From the NCBI GenBank assembly GCA_036003885.1, contig DASYSA010000326.1, positions 1 through 7,689 of the forward strand: a stretch of DNA of 7,689 bases, in the 5' to 3' direction. The stretch's first letter is position 1, and each line of letters begins with the position of its first letter. Both the position numbers and the translations under genes were made by a program. This document shows positions 1 through 5,991 of the stretch, piece by piece. Origin of the DNA: DASYSA01 sp036003885 (GTDB taxonomy: Bacteria; Acidobacteriota; Blastocatellia; UBA7656). The notes beneath the pieces were generated by a model. The model had not been told where the DNA came from and made no database searches. It worked only from the letters and a program-made list of their open reading frames with translations.

Positions 1-1389
1 GCGAACGAACGCTGGGGCTGCGGCGTTGCGGTTGGCGATTATGACAACGACGGCCGGCCCGATCTCTTCGTCGGCAACTTTGGAGTGTCGCGGCTCTACC
101 ACAACAATGGCAATGGCACCTTCACCGACGTTGCCGAGAAACTCGGCGTCGCGCGAAAAGGGTGGAGCACGGGAGCATCGTGGGGAGACTACGACAGAGA
201 TGGACGGCTCGACCTGTTCGTCCCCGGCTACGTTGAGTTCGACATAAACAATTTGCCTGCAAGCCCTGCCCAGGCCGGCAAAGAAGGTGCAATCGGCCAG
301 AACTTCTGCCTGTTTCGCGGCGTCCCGGTCTTATGCGGGCCGCGAGGTCTCAAAGGCGAAGGCGACACGCTCTATCATCAGAAATCCGACGGCACGTTCG
401 AAGATGTGAGCGTGAAGGCCGGAGTGAACGACCCGCAGAAGTACTATGGCTTCTCATCCGCGTTCATTCATGCCAACGAAGACGACCTGTTGGATCTGAT
501 CGTGGTGAACGATTCGACGCCCAAGCAGTTATACATAAACAAGGGCGACGGCACCTTCGAAGAGGTCGGTTATGCCTCGGGGGTTGCGTTGAACGAAAAC
601 GGGCGCGAGCAGGCTGGAATGGGATTGGGTATAGGCGACTATGACAACGATGGCCGCGTAGATTTTTACGTGACGAACTTCTCTGACGATTCGAATACGC
701 TCTATCACAATGATGGAGAGGGAAACTTTACCGATGTCACTTTTCAGTCGGGCCATGGCGAGATAACGATGCCGTTTCTCGGTTGGGGCACGTCCTTCAT
801 GGACTTCGACAATGACTGCTGGCAGGACGTCATCGTTGCCAACGGTCACGTGTACTCGGGGGTGGACCAGCAGCAGTGGGGAACGAGCTACGCACAGCAG
901 GTGTTGCTGTTTCGCAATCTCGCCGACGGCAAGTTTGCGCGGGTTCCTGCTGCGCCGGGGAGCGGGTTGGCAATCGCGATTCAGGCGCGCGGCCTGGCCG
1001 TGGGCGACCTCGACGGCGATGGCCGGCTCGACGCGGTGTTCGATAACATGGATTCTCCTCCAACAGTTCTTCGAAACGCGGCCCGGCCGGCAATGCACTG
1101 GCTCGAACTGCGCCTGATAGGAGATCCAGCCAGGAAGAGTCCCAGGGATGCAATCGGAGCGGTTGTTTATCTCTCCACTGGAGCAATCCGACAGAGGGGC
1201 GACGTCGTTAGCGGGGGCGGATATGCTTCACAGAATGATCAGCGGGTGCACTTCGGACTGGGCGCCGCCTCTAAGATTGATAAGCTCGAGGTGAAGTGGC
1301 CAGATGGCGCCGTAGAGACAATCAACGTTCCGGGTATCGACCGCGTCATCACTGTCGTTGAAAAAGCGGGCGTTCTCAAAACGCCATAG
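1..1389 (+). CDS. CRTAC1-like FG-GAP/VCBS repeat protein with C-terminal ASPIC/UnbV domain (5' end outside window)
   Basis: The frame is open from the first base to TAG at 1387-1389, giving 462 residues; the true start lies upstream, so the in-frame GTG at 85 is not the start. The protein is a run of beta-propeller blades with calcium-binding DxDxDGxxD loops: GDYDNDGRPDLFV near residues 12-24, GDYDRDGRLDLFV near 62-74, GDYDNDGRVDFYV near 212-224 and GDLDGDGRLDAVF near 335-347. Blades end in typical LYHNNGNGTFTDV-like turns. Two blades are degenerate: HANEDDLLDLIV near 157-168 has lost the Asp ladder, and MDFDNDCWQDVIV near 267-279 has Cys where Gly is usual. Residues from H366 onward form an ASPIC/UnbV domain, with its SGGGYASQND...HFGLG signature (404-421) and VKWPDG at 431-436. 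Such proteins are usually secreted or surface exposed; their biochemical role is mostly unknown. The signal peptide, if any, is outside the window. No functional link to the downstream operon is evident. Confidence 0.95.
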   Translation, partial: ANERWGCGVAVGDYDNDGRPDLFVGNFGVSRLYHNNGNGTFTDVAEKLGVARKGWSTGASWGDYDRDGRLDLFVPGYVEFDINNLPASPAQAGKEGAIGQNFCLFRGVPVLCGPRGLKGEGDTLYHQKSDGTFEDVSVKAGVNDPQKYYGFSSAFIHANEDDLLDLIVVNDSTPKQLYINKGDGTFEEVGYASGVALNENGREQAGMGLGIGDYDNDGRVDFYVTNFSDDSNTLYHNDGEGNFTDVTFQSGHGEITMPFLGWGTSFMDFDNDCWQDVIVANGHVYSGVDQQQWGTSYAQQVLLFRNLADGKFARVPAAPGSGLAIAIQARGLAVGDLDGDGRLDAVFDNMDSPPTVLRNAARPAMHWLELRLIGDPARKSPRDAIGAVVYLSTGAIRQRGDVVSGGGYASQNDQRVHFGLGAASKIDKLEVKWPDGAVETINVPGIDRVITVVEKAGVLKTP

Positions 1390-1407
1390 CCCGGTGTGCC
1401 TGGGCGG

Positions 1408-1424
1408 AATGGCCTTCCATTTTT
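1408..1424 (+). terminator. Weak candidate intrinsic terminator after the propeller gene
   Basis: AATGG (1408-1412) and CCATT (1417-1421) can form a 5-bp stem around a CCTT loop, and the right arm runs into a T stretch at 1420-1424. The position, 19 bp after the stop codon, fits a terminator. The stem is short and A/T-rich at its base, and the T-run is partly inside the stem, so this is only a candidate. Confidence 0.25.
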
Positions 1425-1452
1425 GGCCAGAGATCCTCAGCAGCAAAATAAT
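1423..1452 (+). promoter_or_regulatory. Possible sigma70-type promoter for the 59-aa miniprotein
   Basis: TTGGCC (1423-1428) and AATAAT (1447-1452) are separated by 18 bp and match the -35 and -10 consensus at 4/6 and 5/6 positions. Transcription would begin near 1459, leaving a leader of about 80 nt that contains the palindrome at 1505-1521. The match is by eye and such matches are common by chance. It also overlaps the weak terminator candidate. Confidence 0.3.
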
Positions 1453-1504
1453 AGAGGTTCAAATTGTGAACGCTTTTCTATGCGGAAATCCGATGAGCGC
1501 GCTG

Positions 1505-1521
1505 ATCCCGTAGTACGGGAT
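1505..1521. promoter_or_regulatory. Perfect 8-1-8 palindrome upstream of the miniprotein (operator-like)
   Basis: ATCCCGTA (1505-1512), a single G, then TACGGGAT (1514-1521) form a perfect inverted repeat of 17 bp. It lies 4 bp before the Shine-Dalgarno GGAGG of the small ORF at 1539. A one-base centre is typical of a site for a dimeric DNA-binding protein. In RNA it could instead fold as a 7-bp stem with a three-base loop next to the ribosome binding site, which could affect translation. No regulator gene is in the window. Confidence 0.45.
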
Positions 1522-1525
1522 GATC

Positions 1526-1530
1526 GGAGG
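1526..1530 (+). promoter_or_regulatory. Shine-Dalgarno of the 59-aa miniprotein
   Basis: GGAGG ends 8 bases before the ATG at 1539, which is close to ideal spacing. It is one of the two best ribosome binding sites in the window and is the main reason for treating the small ORF as real. Confidence 0.6.
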
Positions 1531-1538
1531 CAATAAAG

Positions 1539-1718
1539 ATGCAGCACGCTCAAGAAGATGCTATGGAAGAACGCTCGCTGAGATTCGCAGCAATTACGTA
1601 CTACCTTGTGATGCTGGCAGGACTCGCCATCGGATTGTATGGTCTGGTATCACTCTTCTGGCTATCAATGGATCAGCTCCAGCAAAGACAGATCACTGGA
1701 TCAATACTCGGACTATGA
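1539..1718 (+). CDS. Small single-pass membrane protein, 59 residues, unknown function
   Basis: ATG at 1539 opens a frame ending with TGA at 1716-1718. An acidic, hydrophilic N-terminus (MQHAQEDAMEERSLRF) is followed by one strongly hydrophobic segment at about residues 18-42 (ITYYLVMLAGLAIGLYGLV then SLFWL). A short polar tail with DQLQQRQ comes next, ending in GSILGL. This is the layout of a single transmembrane helix protein. The strong Shine-Dalgarno at 1526-1530, the 17-bp palindrome just before it and the amphipathic order of the sequence support it. A longer overlapping frame starting at 1520 has no ribosome binding site and a basic, low-complexity composition, so I prefer this one. 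The heptamer array begins 12 bp after the stop, so the gene may once have been longer and been cut by repeat expansion or rearrangement. I do not recognise a family. Possible roles include a small transporter or oxidase accessory subunit, or a remnant. Confidence 0.6.
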   Translation: MQHAQEDAMEERSLRFAAITYYLVMLAGLAIGLYGLVSLFWLSMDQLQQRQITGSILGL

Positions 1719-1730
1719 GAGACCTGCTTC

Positions 1731-1758
1731 GTCATTGGTCACTGGTCATTGGTCACCA
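1731..1758. repeat. Heptamer tandem array GTCAYTG x4
   Basis: Four 7-bp units run head to tail: GTCATTG, GTCACTG, GTCATTG and GTCACCA, the last diverged. The consensus GTCAYTG is the reverse-complement relative of the AAGTGAC (GTCACTT) array at 3378-3405. Arrays of this type resemble the short tandemly repeated heptamers (STRR) known from cyanobacteria and are seen here twice. No coding function is evident. Confidence 0.8.
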
Positions 1759-1759
1759 G

Positions 1760-2102
1760 CCCGTCTCTACCGGCCGCCGTCGCAATAGACTGAGGTCCGT
1801 GAAGACCTAAGCGCCAACTAATCAGATCACGCCCGCTGCCCCTATCGCCTTCGCCATGATTCCTCTCAAATGATCGAAACTGTGGCGCAACACAGTCATT
1901 GTTGTTAGTATCTATTCCGCCGCAACACGAGCCCGGCCGCCGAGGCAGGTGGCATATCACTGTTCGGGCAATCGATCGAGGTCGGCTCCTGACTGAAGAC
2001 ATCCCGTGATCGCCGCCAGACGCTCAAACGTGGCCTTTTCAACAATTTGAAACTTTAGGGCGCGGTTGGCGTTTTCCAGGTGAACTACCGTTTTAACGAA
2101 GC
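1760..2102. other. Intergenic stretch without a convincing gene
   Basis: No + strand frame here has both a start and a ribosome binding site. Two weak hairpins are visible: AGGTC/GACCT (1793-1797 with 1804-1808) and ACTGTG/CACAGT (1879-1884 with 1891-1896); neither is followed by a T-run. On the minus strand an open stretch from about 2100 down to a TGA at 1957-1959 reads like protein but has no usable start codon (see findings). The promoter of the adaptor operon should lie at the right end of this stretch, but I see no well-matched -35/-10 pair. Confidence 0.5.
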
Positions 2103-2108
2103 GAGGTG
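2103..2108 (+). promoter_or_regulatory. Shine-Dalgarno that favours the ATG start of adaptor 1
   Basis: GAGGTG at 2103-2108 lies 6 bases before the ATG at 2115. A GTG at 2106 in the same frame would lie inside this motif and would have no ribosome binding site of its own, so the ATG is the better start. The difference is three residues. Confidence 0.6.
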
Positions 2109-2114
2109 ACCACG

Positions 2115-3383
2115 ATGCCCCGCTGGCTCTTCAAACTGGGGAATAGACGCGCCGCAATCACGTGCGGCGTGCTGCTCGTAGCGGGCATCGTTTCGGTCAC
2201 CTTCGTCCTCAGATCGCGCTCATCAATCTCTAGAGGGGCGACAGCGGAGCCTGCCGACTCATCTGTCGTGCAAGTGAGCAGAGGCGACCTCAAGAAGCTT
2301 CTGCTGCTTGACGGCGAATTGCGCGCGGTCTCGTCGCGTACCGTCTTCTCCTCTACATCCGAAGAAGTAAAGATTATCTACCTGCCTCCCGAAGGGAGCC
2401 TGGTGAAGGCGGGCGATCGTGTCGTGGAACTCGACAGCGGCACAATTCTCGGCAAAATCAAAGACGTCGAAGAGAAGATCATCGCCTCTGAAAACGACAT
2501 CGTAAAAACGAAGGCCCAACATGAGGCGGCGCTTCGCGACATGGACGTCCAGCTCAGCGTTCTGTGGCAGGCTTACGAGAAGGCGAAAGTCGATGTGAGG
2601 GTGCCAGCCGGAGTTGTTCCTCGAAGGAAACATCAGGAGGACCAGCTCGCACACGAGAAGGCCAAAACTGAATATGAAAACCAGTTGACCAAGATCCAGC
2701 AGAAGAAGAAGGAGCAGGCTGCAGAGTTGCAGGTCAAAGTCATCGACAAGAACAAGCTCGGAGTCCAGCTGGATCAGATCAAGAGCAACCTTGCGGGCAT
2801 GAATCTCAAGGCCCCGGCTGACGGCATGGTCATCTACAGCGATCATTGGTACGAACGTCGAAAGATTCAGGTAGGTGACGTGGTCTGGGGCGGGTTTCCG
2901 CTGGTCCGGTTGCCGGAGCTCAAAGAGATGGAAGTCATGGCCCAGGTCAACGAAGTAGATGGACCTCGCCTCTCGATAGGACAGAGGGCAAAGATCCGGC
3001 TCGATAGCTATCCCGACACGGAGATCACGGGGTCGGTCAAGAGCATCGCGCAAACCGCAATCAAAGCCAGTTGGATGGCCAAGGCCAAGGTCTTCAGAGT
3101 CGTGATTTCGCTGGATAAGACAGTGATGGAAATAATGAAGCCGGGCATGTCCGCTCAAGTTGCGGTCGAGGTCGCCGAACACTCCAATCAACTGTTGATC
3201 CCTCGCTCTGCGATCGAGTTCGACGGCGATTCGGCGGCGGTCATGCGGCTGGAGGGAGAGAAGGAGATGCGGCCAGTGGCGGTGACCCTGATCGCTGCGG
3301 ACGCGACTCATTCCGCGGTAGCCGAGGGCGGCGTGCTCAAGGAGGGAGACCGGATACTGATCCGGTGGAGAACTGAGAAGTGA
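2115..3383 (+). CDS. Periplasmic adaptor (HlyD/MacA-type membrane-fusion protein), adaptor 1
   Basis: This is a 422-residue protein of the usual adaptor length. A basic N-terminus is followed by one membrane anchor (about 13-32, AAITCGVLLVAGIVSVTFVL). The cysteine there is not in a lipobox, so the protein is anchored rather than lipidated. The order that follows is typical. The first lipoyl half-motif is about 84-108 (PPEGSLVKAGDRVVELDS). A helical hairpin rich in Lys, Glu and Gln spans about 112-228. The second lipoyl half is about 230-242 (LKAPADGMVIYSD). A beta-barrel spans about 270-352, with GQRAKIRLDSYPDTEITGSV and MKPGMSAQV. A membrane-proximal domain runs to the end, with LLIPRSAI and LKEGDRILIR. 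Known family role: it links an inner-membrane transporter to the outer-membrane exit duct. It is first in a four-gene operon, and its stop codon lies inside the heptamer array shared with the next gene. The substrate cannot be inferred. Confidence 0.94.
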   Translation: MPRWLFKLGNRRAAITCGVLLVAGIVSVTFVLRSRSSISRGATAEPADSSVVQVSRGDLKKLLLLDGELRAVSSRTVFSSTSEEVKIIYLPPEGSLVKAGDRVVELDSGTILGKIKDVEEKIIASENDIVKTKAQHEAALRDMDVQLSVLWQAYEKAKVDVRVPAGVVPRRKHQEDQLAHEKAKTEYENQLTKIQQKKKEQAAELQVKVIDKNKLGVQLDQIKSNLAGMNLKAPADGMVIYSDHWYERRKIQVGDVVWGGFPLVRLPELKEMEVMAQVNEVDGPRLSIGQRAKIRLDSYPDTEITGSVKSIAQTAIKASWMAKAKVFRVVISLDKTVMEIMKPGMSAQVAVEVAEHSNQLLIPRSAIEFDGDSAAVMRLEGEKEMRPVAVTLIAADATHSAVAEGGVLKEGDRILIRWRTEK

Positions 3384-3405
3384 CAAGTGACAAGTGACAA
3401 GTGAC
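3378..3405. repeat. Heptamer tandem array (AAGTGAC)x4 at the adaptor 1/adaptor 2 junction
   Basis: Four perfect AAGTGAC units are followed by a partial one (AAGAC). The first unit supplies the TGA stop of adaptor 1 (3381-3383), and the third supplies the GTG start proposed for adaptor 2 (3394). Each unit contains GTGA, an overlapping start and stop. Because 7 is not a multiple of 3, successive units place GTG in successive frames. Confidence 0.95.
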
Positions 3406-4674
3406 AAGACAGGTGTGAACTCCAAACTCAAAAGCCGCGCTGTGAGGCTGCTGGCGGTAGGCGTTGTTATTCTGGCAACCCTCGCCGGCGCGTTCTTCCT
3501 GGTCAAGTCGAGCGCGTTTTCAAGAATTCTGGCGAAGTCGGCAAGTTCAAGCGACGAGCTGGAGATCATATCCAGGCCTATGAGCTTCGGGGTCGATGCG
3601 GCCGGAACGCTGCGAGCCACTTCTGTTCGCAACTTCAGCGGTCCCCCGCCATTCGGCAACTACTGGCAATTTCAGATCGTAAGCATGGCGCCCGAAGGCC
3701 AGAACGTGAAAAGCGGCGACCTGTTGATCACCTTCGACGCGCAAAAGGTGCAACAGGACCTTCAGAGTCTACGGAGCGAACTGGACTCGGCAACCAAAGA
3801 ACTGGAGAAGACCCAGGTCTCCATCGATCTTGAACGCCAGGAGCTTTCCGCAAAGCTGGCCGCGGCCGAGAACAACTTCGAGAAGTGCAAACTCAAACAG
3901 GGAGTCAGCTCGGATATTGAAGCGTCCAGCGTAATCGAAAAGGACGGCCTGGATTTGGAGCAGGCCCGCCGCGAAGTCGAAGCGCTCAAGGAAAGACTCG
4001 AATGGCATACCAAGTCGAGCCAGGCCACCTACAACATAATCCAAAGCCGGAAGGTCCGCGCTCAAAACAAGGTAGACGCAATCCAGAAAGGAATGGAAGG
4101 CTTTCAAGCAAAGGCCGACCGGGATGGAGTCGTCGTCTACAAAGTTAAGTGGAACGGTGAGCGCTACAGGGTCGGCGAAAACATCTGGTCAGGGGAGCCG
4201 GTTATGGAGATCCCCGACTTGAACACAATCCTGGCCGAAGCCCTGGTGCCCGAGGTTGACATCGGCAAGATCAAAATAGGCCAGCGCGCCGAACTCACGA
4301 TCGACGCATTTCCGGGAAGGTCATTTTCCGGAACCGTGAAGAGCTTCGGCGTGCTCGTTCACCCCAAGGCCTGGGACATCCCAAACAAGGTCCTCGACGT
4401 TCAGATCGCGCTCGATCAACTCGATACATCGGTGATGCGCCCGGCCATGAGCATCAAAGTCAAAATTGAGACGGGATCTATTGCAGACTGTATAGCCGTA
4501 CCTCTGAAAGCTGTGCTCACGACAGCCGAGAGAACCGTGGTTAAGGTCAAAAGCGACGCCGGCTGGCGCGAGCAGGCAGTGACGCTAGGAGATTCGAACG
4601 GCACCGACATTGTGGTGACGGAAGGCCTGAAGCCCGGCAACCGGATCGCGGTCAACTTCCTGAGGGCCAGGTGA
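3394..4674 (+). CDS. Periplasmic adaptor (HlyD/MacA-type membrane-fusion protein), adaptor 2
   Basis: The protein has 426 residues from the GTG at 3394, the most upstream start in frame. A second in-frame GTG at 3415 lies outside the repeat array and would give 419 residues; neither has a clear Shine-Dalgarno, so the start is uncertain. One membrane anchor lies at about 17-37 (VRLLAVGVVILATLAGAFFLV). The first lipoyl half is about 97-115 (SMAPEGQNVKSGDLLITFDA). A long heptad-rich helical hairpin spans about 116-236. The second lipoyl half (AKADRDGVVVYKVKW) is at about 239-253. The beta-barrel has GQRAELTIDAFPGRSFSGTV at 297-315 and MRPAMSIKV at 348-356. The membrane-proximal domain ends with LKPGNRIAV. 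It aligns with adaptor 1 over the whole length, including the GxxxWxG-type loop after the lipoyl domain (VGENIWSG against VGDVVWGG), so the two are old tandem duplicates. Translation is probably coupled to adaptor 1. Confidence 0.93.
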   Translation: MTSDKTGVNSKLKSRAVRLLAVGVVILATLAGAFFLVKSSAFSRILAKSASSSDELEIISRPMSFGVDAAGTLRATSVRNFSGPPPFGNYWQFQIVSMAPEGQNVKSGDLLITFDAQKVQQDLQSLRSELDSATKELEKTQVSIDLERQELSAKLAAAENNFEKCKLKQGVSSDIEASSVIEKDGLDLEQARREVEALKERLEWHTKSSQATYNIIQSRKVRAQNKVDAIQKGMEGFQAKADRDGVVVYKVKWNGERYRVGENIWSGEPVMEIPDLNTILAEALVPEVDIGKIKIGQRAELTIDAFPGRSFSGTVKSFGVLVHPKAWDIPNKVLDVQIALDQLDTSVMRPAMSIKVKIETGSIADCIAVPLKAVLTTAERTVVKVKSDAGWREQAVTLGDSNGTDIVVTEGLKPGNRIAVNFLRAR

Positions 4675-4683
4675 CGAGGCAGG

Positions 4684-5988
4684 ATGAAAAGGTCGCATAA
4701 GCTGATTCGCAGACTCGCCCTGGCCATCGCGGTCTTTGTGCTCGCGTCTGGGGGCATCTTCGGCGGATACCGAGCGCTCACGCGCACGGTATCGGAGCTG
4801 CAGCCGCTGACCGCTGTAATTCAGCCTCAGGACTTCACGTTGACGATTTCGGCAAATGGAGAATTGCAGTCGGCCGAATCGCTGGCCATCGCCGTGCCCC
4901 CGGTGCCGGTCCAGAGGTTGCGGATCGCGTCCGTGGTGGCCGACGGAACCCACGTGAACAAAGGCGACGTGCTGGTTGAGTTCGATCCCGAGGAGATCGA
5001 CCTCCAACTAATGGCCCATCGCTCCGACCTGGAGATGGCCCTGCAGAAGATCACACGCGGCGGATTGGCAAGCGAAGTCGAGAAGAGCGATGTCGTCAAA
5101 GACAAAAAGATCGCCGAACTCGAACTGGAGAAGATCATTGAGTTCCTGCCGACGGACGAACAGATTTACAAGCGGCGAGAGATCATTGAAGGAAAACTGG
5201 ACAAGGACTACACAGAGAAGAAGATCGTATTTGCCGATGCCCGATTGCAGCTCAAGGGAAAGGTCTACTCGCTGGATGAAGCCATTCTGATGATCGAGCG
5301 CGGCCAGGCAACAGCGCAGATTACGCGGTCCGAGACGGCCCTTGCGTCACTCAAGCTAATCTCTCCGGCGTCGGGAATCGTAGTCTACAACGACCCGGGC
5401 TACTTCTTCGGCGGCTACACGCTTATGCCCGGCAGGACCGTGTACGTCGGGATGACTCTCTTCAATCTTGTTAATCCCGACAAGATGGAAGCCAAGTGTT
5501 ATGTCCTGGAAAAGGACGCCGGCGAACTGCGCGCGGCTCAGAGCGTGACCGTCGTACTCGATCCTTATCCGGGAGTCGAGTTCACCGGCAAGGTGAAGAC
5601 GATCGACAAACTGGCGCGGCCGGTCGACCGCGAGTCTCCGGTCAAGTACTTTCAGACCGTCGTGAGCCTCGACAAGGCCGATCCCCTGGTGATGAAGCCC
5701 GGGGTGAAACTCAAGGCTGAGATTAGCGCCGGCGAATTGAAGTCCGCCATCGTTGTGCCGCGCAGCGCCGCGGTCAAGAAAGATTCGAGCTACGTCGCCT
5801 ACGTGCAACGGGCACCCGGAAAGTTTGAACCCGTGCCGGTCACCCTCGGGCAGGGCAACGTTATACAGGTGGTTGTGACTGAGGGGCTTGAACCGGGGCA
5901 GATCCTCGCGCTCAATCCGCCGGATGTGAAGCAGGACTTCTCCGACAAGGCCAGGAAGACGAACGGAGACAGCGCGAAGCCTAAGTAA
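4684..5988 (+). CDS. Periplasmic adaptor (HlyD/MacA-type membrane-fusion protein), adaptor 3
   Basis: The protein has 434 residues. ATG at 4684 follows the previous stop by 9 bp and has GAGG at 4676-4679, a little close, as ribosome binding site. A basic N-terminus (KRSHKLIRR) precedes one membrane anchor at about 11-28. The first lipoyl half is about 82-101 (ASVVADGTHVNKGDVLVEFD). The helical region is about 104-222. The second lipoyl half is about 224-237 (KLISPASGIVVYND). The beta-barrel follows, with VTVVLDPYPGVEFTGKV at 288-304 and MKPGVKLKAEI at 337-347. The membrane-proximal domain has IVVPRSAAV and LEPGQILAL. It differs from the other two in three ways: an aromatic, glycine-rich loop PGYFFGGYTLMPG (238-250), where they have a Trp/Arg loop; a less regular hairpin with FLPTDEQ (154-160); and a charged C-terminal tail after about 411. 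It is therefore the most diverged of the three and may occupy a distinct position in the complex. Confidence 0.93.
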   Translation: MKRSHKLIRRLALAIAVFVLASGGIFGGYRALTRTVSELQPLTAVIQPQDFTLTISANGELQSAESLAIAVPPVPVQRLRIASVVADGTHVNKGDVLVEFDPEEIDLQLMAHRSDLEMALQKITRGGLASEVEKSDVVKDKKIAELELEKIIEFLPTDEQIYKRREIIEGKLDKDYTEKKIVFADARLQLKGKVYSLDEAILMIERGQATAQITRSETALASLKLISPASGIVVYNDPGYFFGGYTLMPGRTVYVGMTLFNLVNPDKMEAKCYVLEKDAGELRAAQSVTVVLDPYPGVEFTGKVKTIDKLARPVDRESPVKYFQTVVSLDKADPLVMKPGVKLKAEISAGELKSAIVVPRSAAVKKDSSYVAYVQRAPGKFEPVPVTLGQGNVIQVVVTEGLEPGQILALNPPDVKQDFSDKARKTNGDSAKPK

Positions 5989-5991
5989 GAG

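Noticed and set aside
1466..1513. A 15-codon ORF (GTG start) ending in the palindrome, possible leader peptide
   Set aside because: The start is GTG, the AGAGG motif is only loosely spaced, and there is no regulatory codon run; too short to support.
1520..1810. A 96-codon + strand frame overlapping the miniprotein
   Set aside because: It has no ribosome binding site at its ATG and a basic, domain-free composition, and its C-terminal part is translated heptamer repeat; the overlapping 59-residue frame is far better supported.
1822..1857. An 11-residue minus-strand ORF (MAKAIGAAGVI) preceded by a GAGAGG motif
   Set aside because: The start context is good, but the frame closes after 11 codons and nothing downstream continues it; chance or decay cannot be told apart.
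1770..1942. Direct repeat CCGGCCGCCG at 1770-1779 and 1933-1942
   Set aside because: Ten GC-rich bases recurring within GC-rich DNA is expected by chance; no target-site or transposase context.
1739..2002. An 87-codon minus-strand frame in the intergenic region
   Set aside because: Low-complexity, Arg/Gly-rich translation ending in the heptamer array, no ribosome binding site and no domain.
2066..2096. TTGGCG ... TTTTAA as promoter of the adaptor operon
   Set aside because: Spacing of 19 bp, weak matches, and the -10 would leave almost no leader before the start codon.
2259..3659. A 466-codon open frame on the minus strand spanning adaptor 1 and the start of adaptor 2
   Set aside because: It is antisense to two clear adaptor genes, passes through the heptamer array, has an Arg/His/Leu/Asp-rich composition typical of antisense shadows and no recognisable domain.
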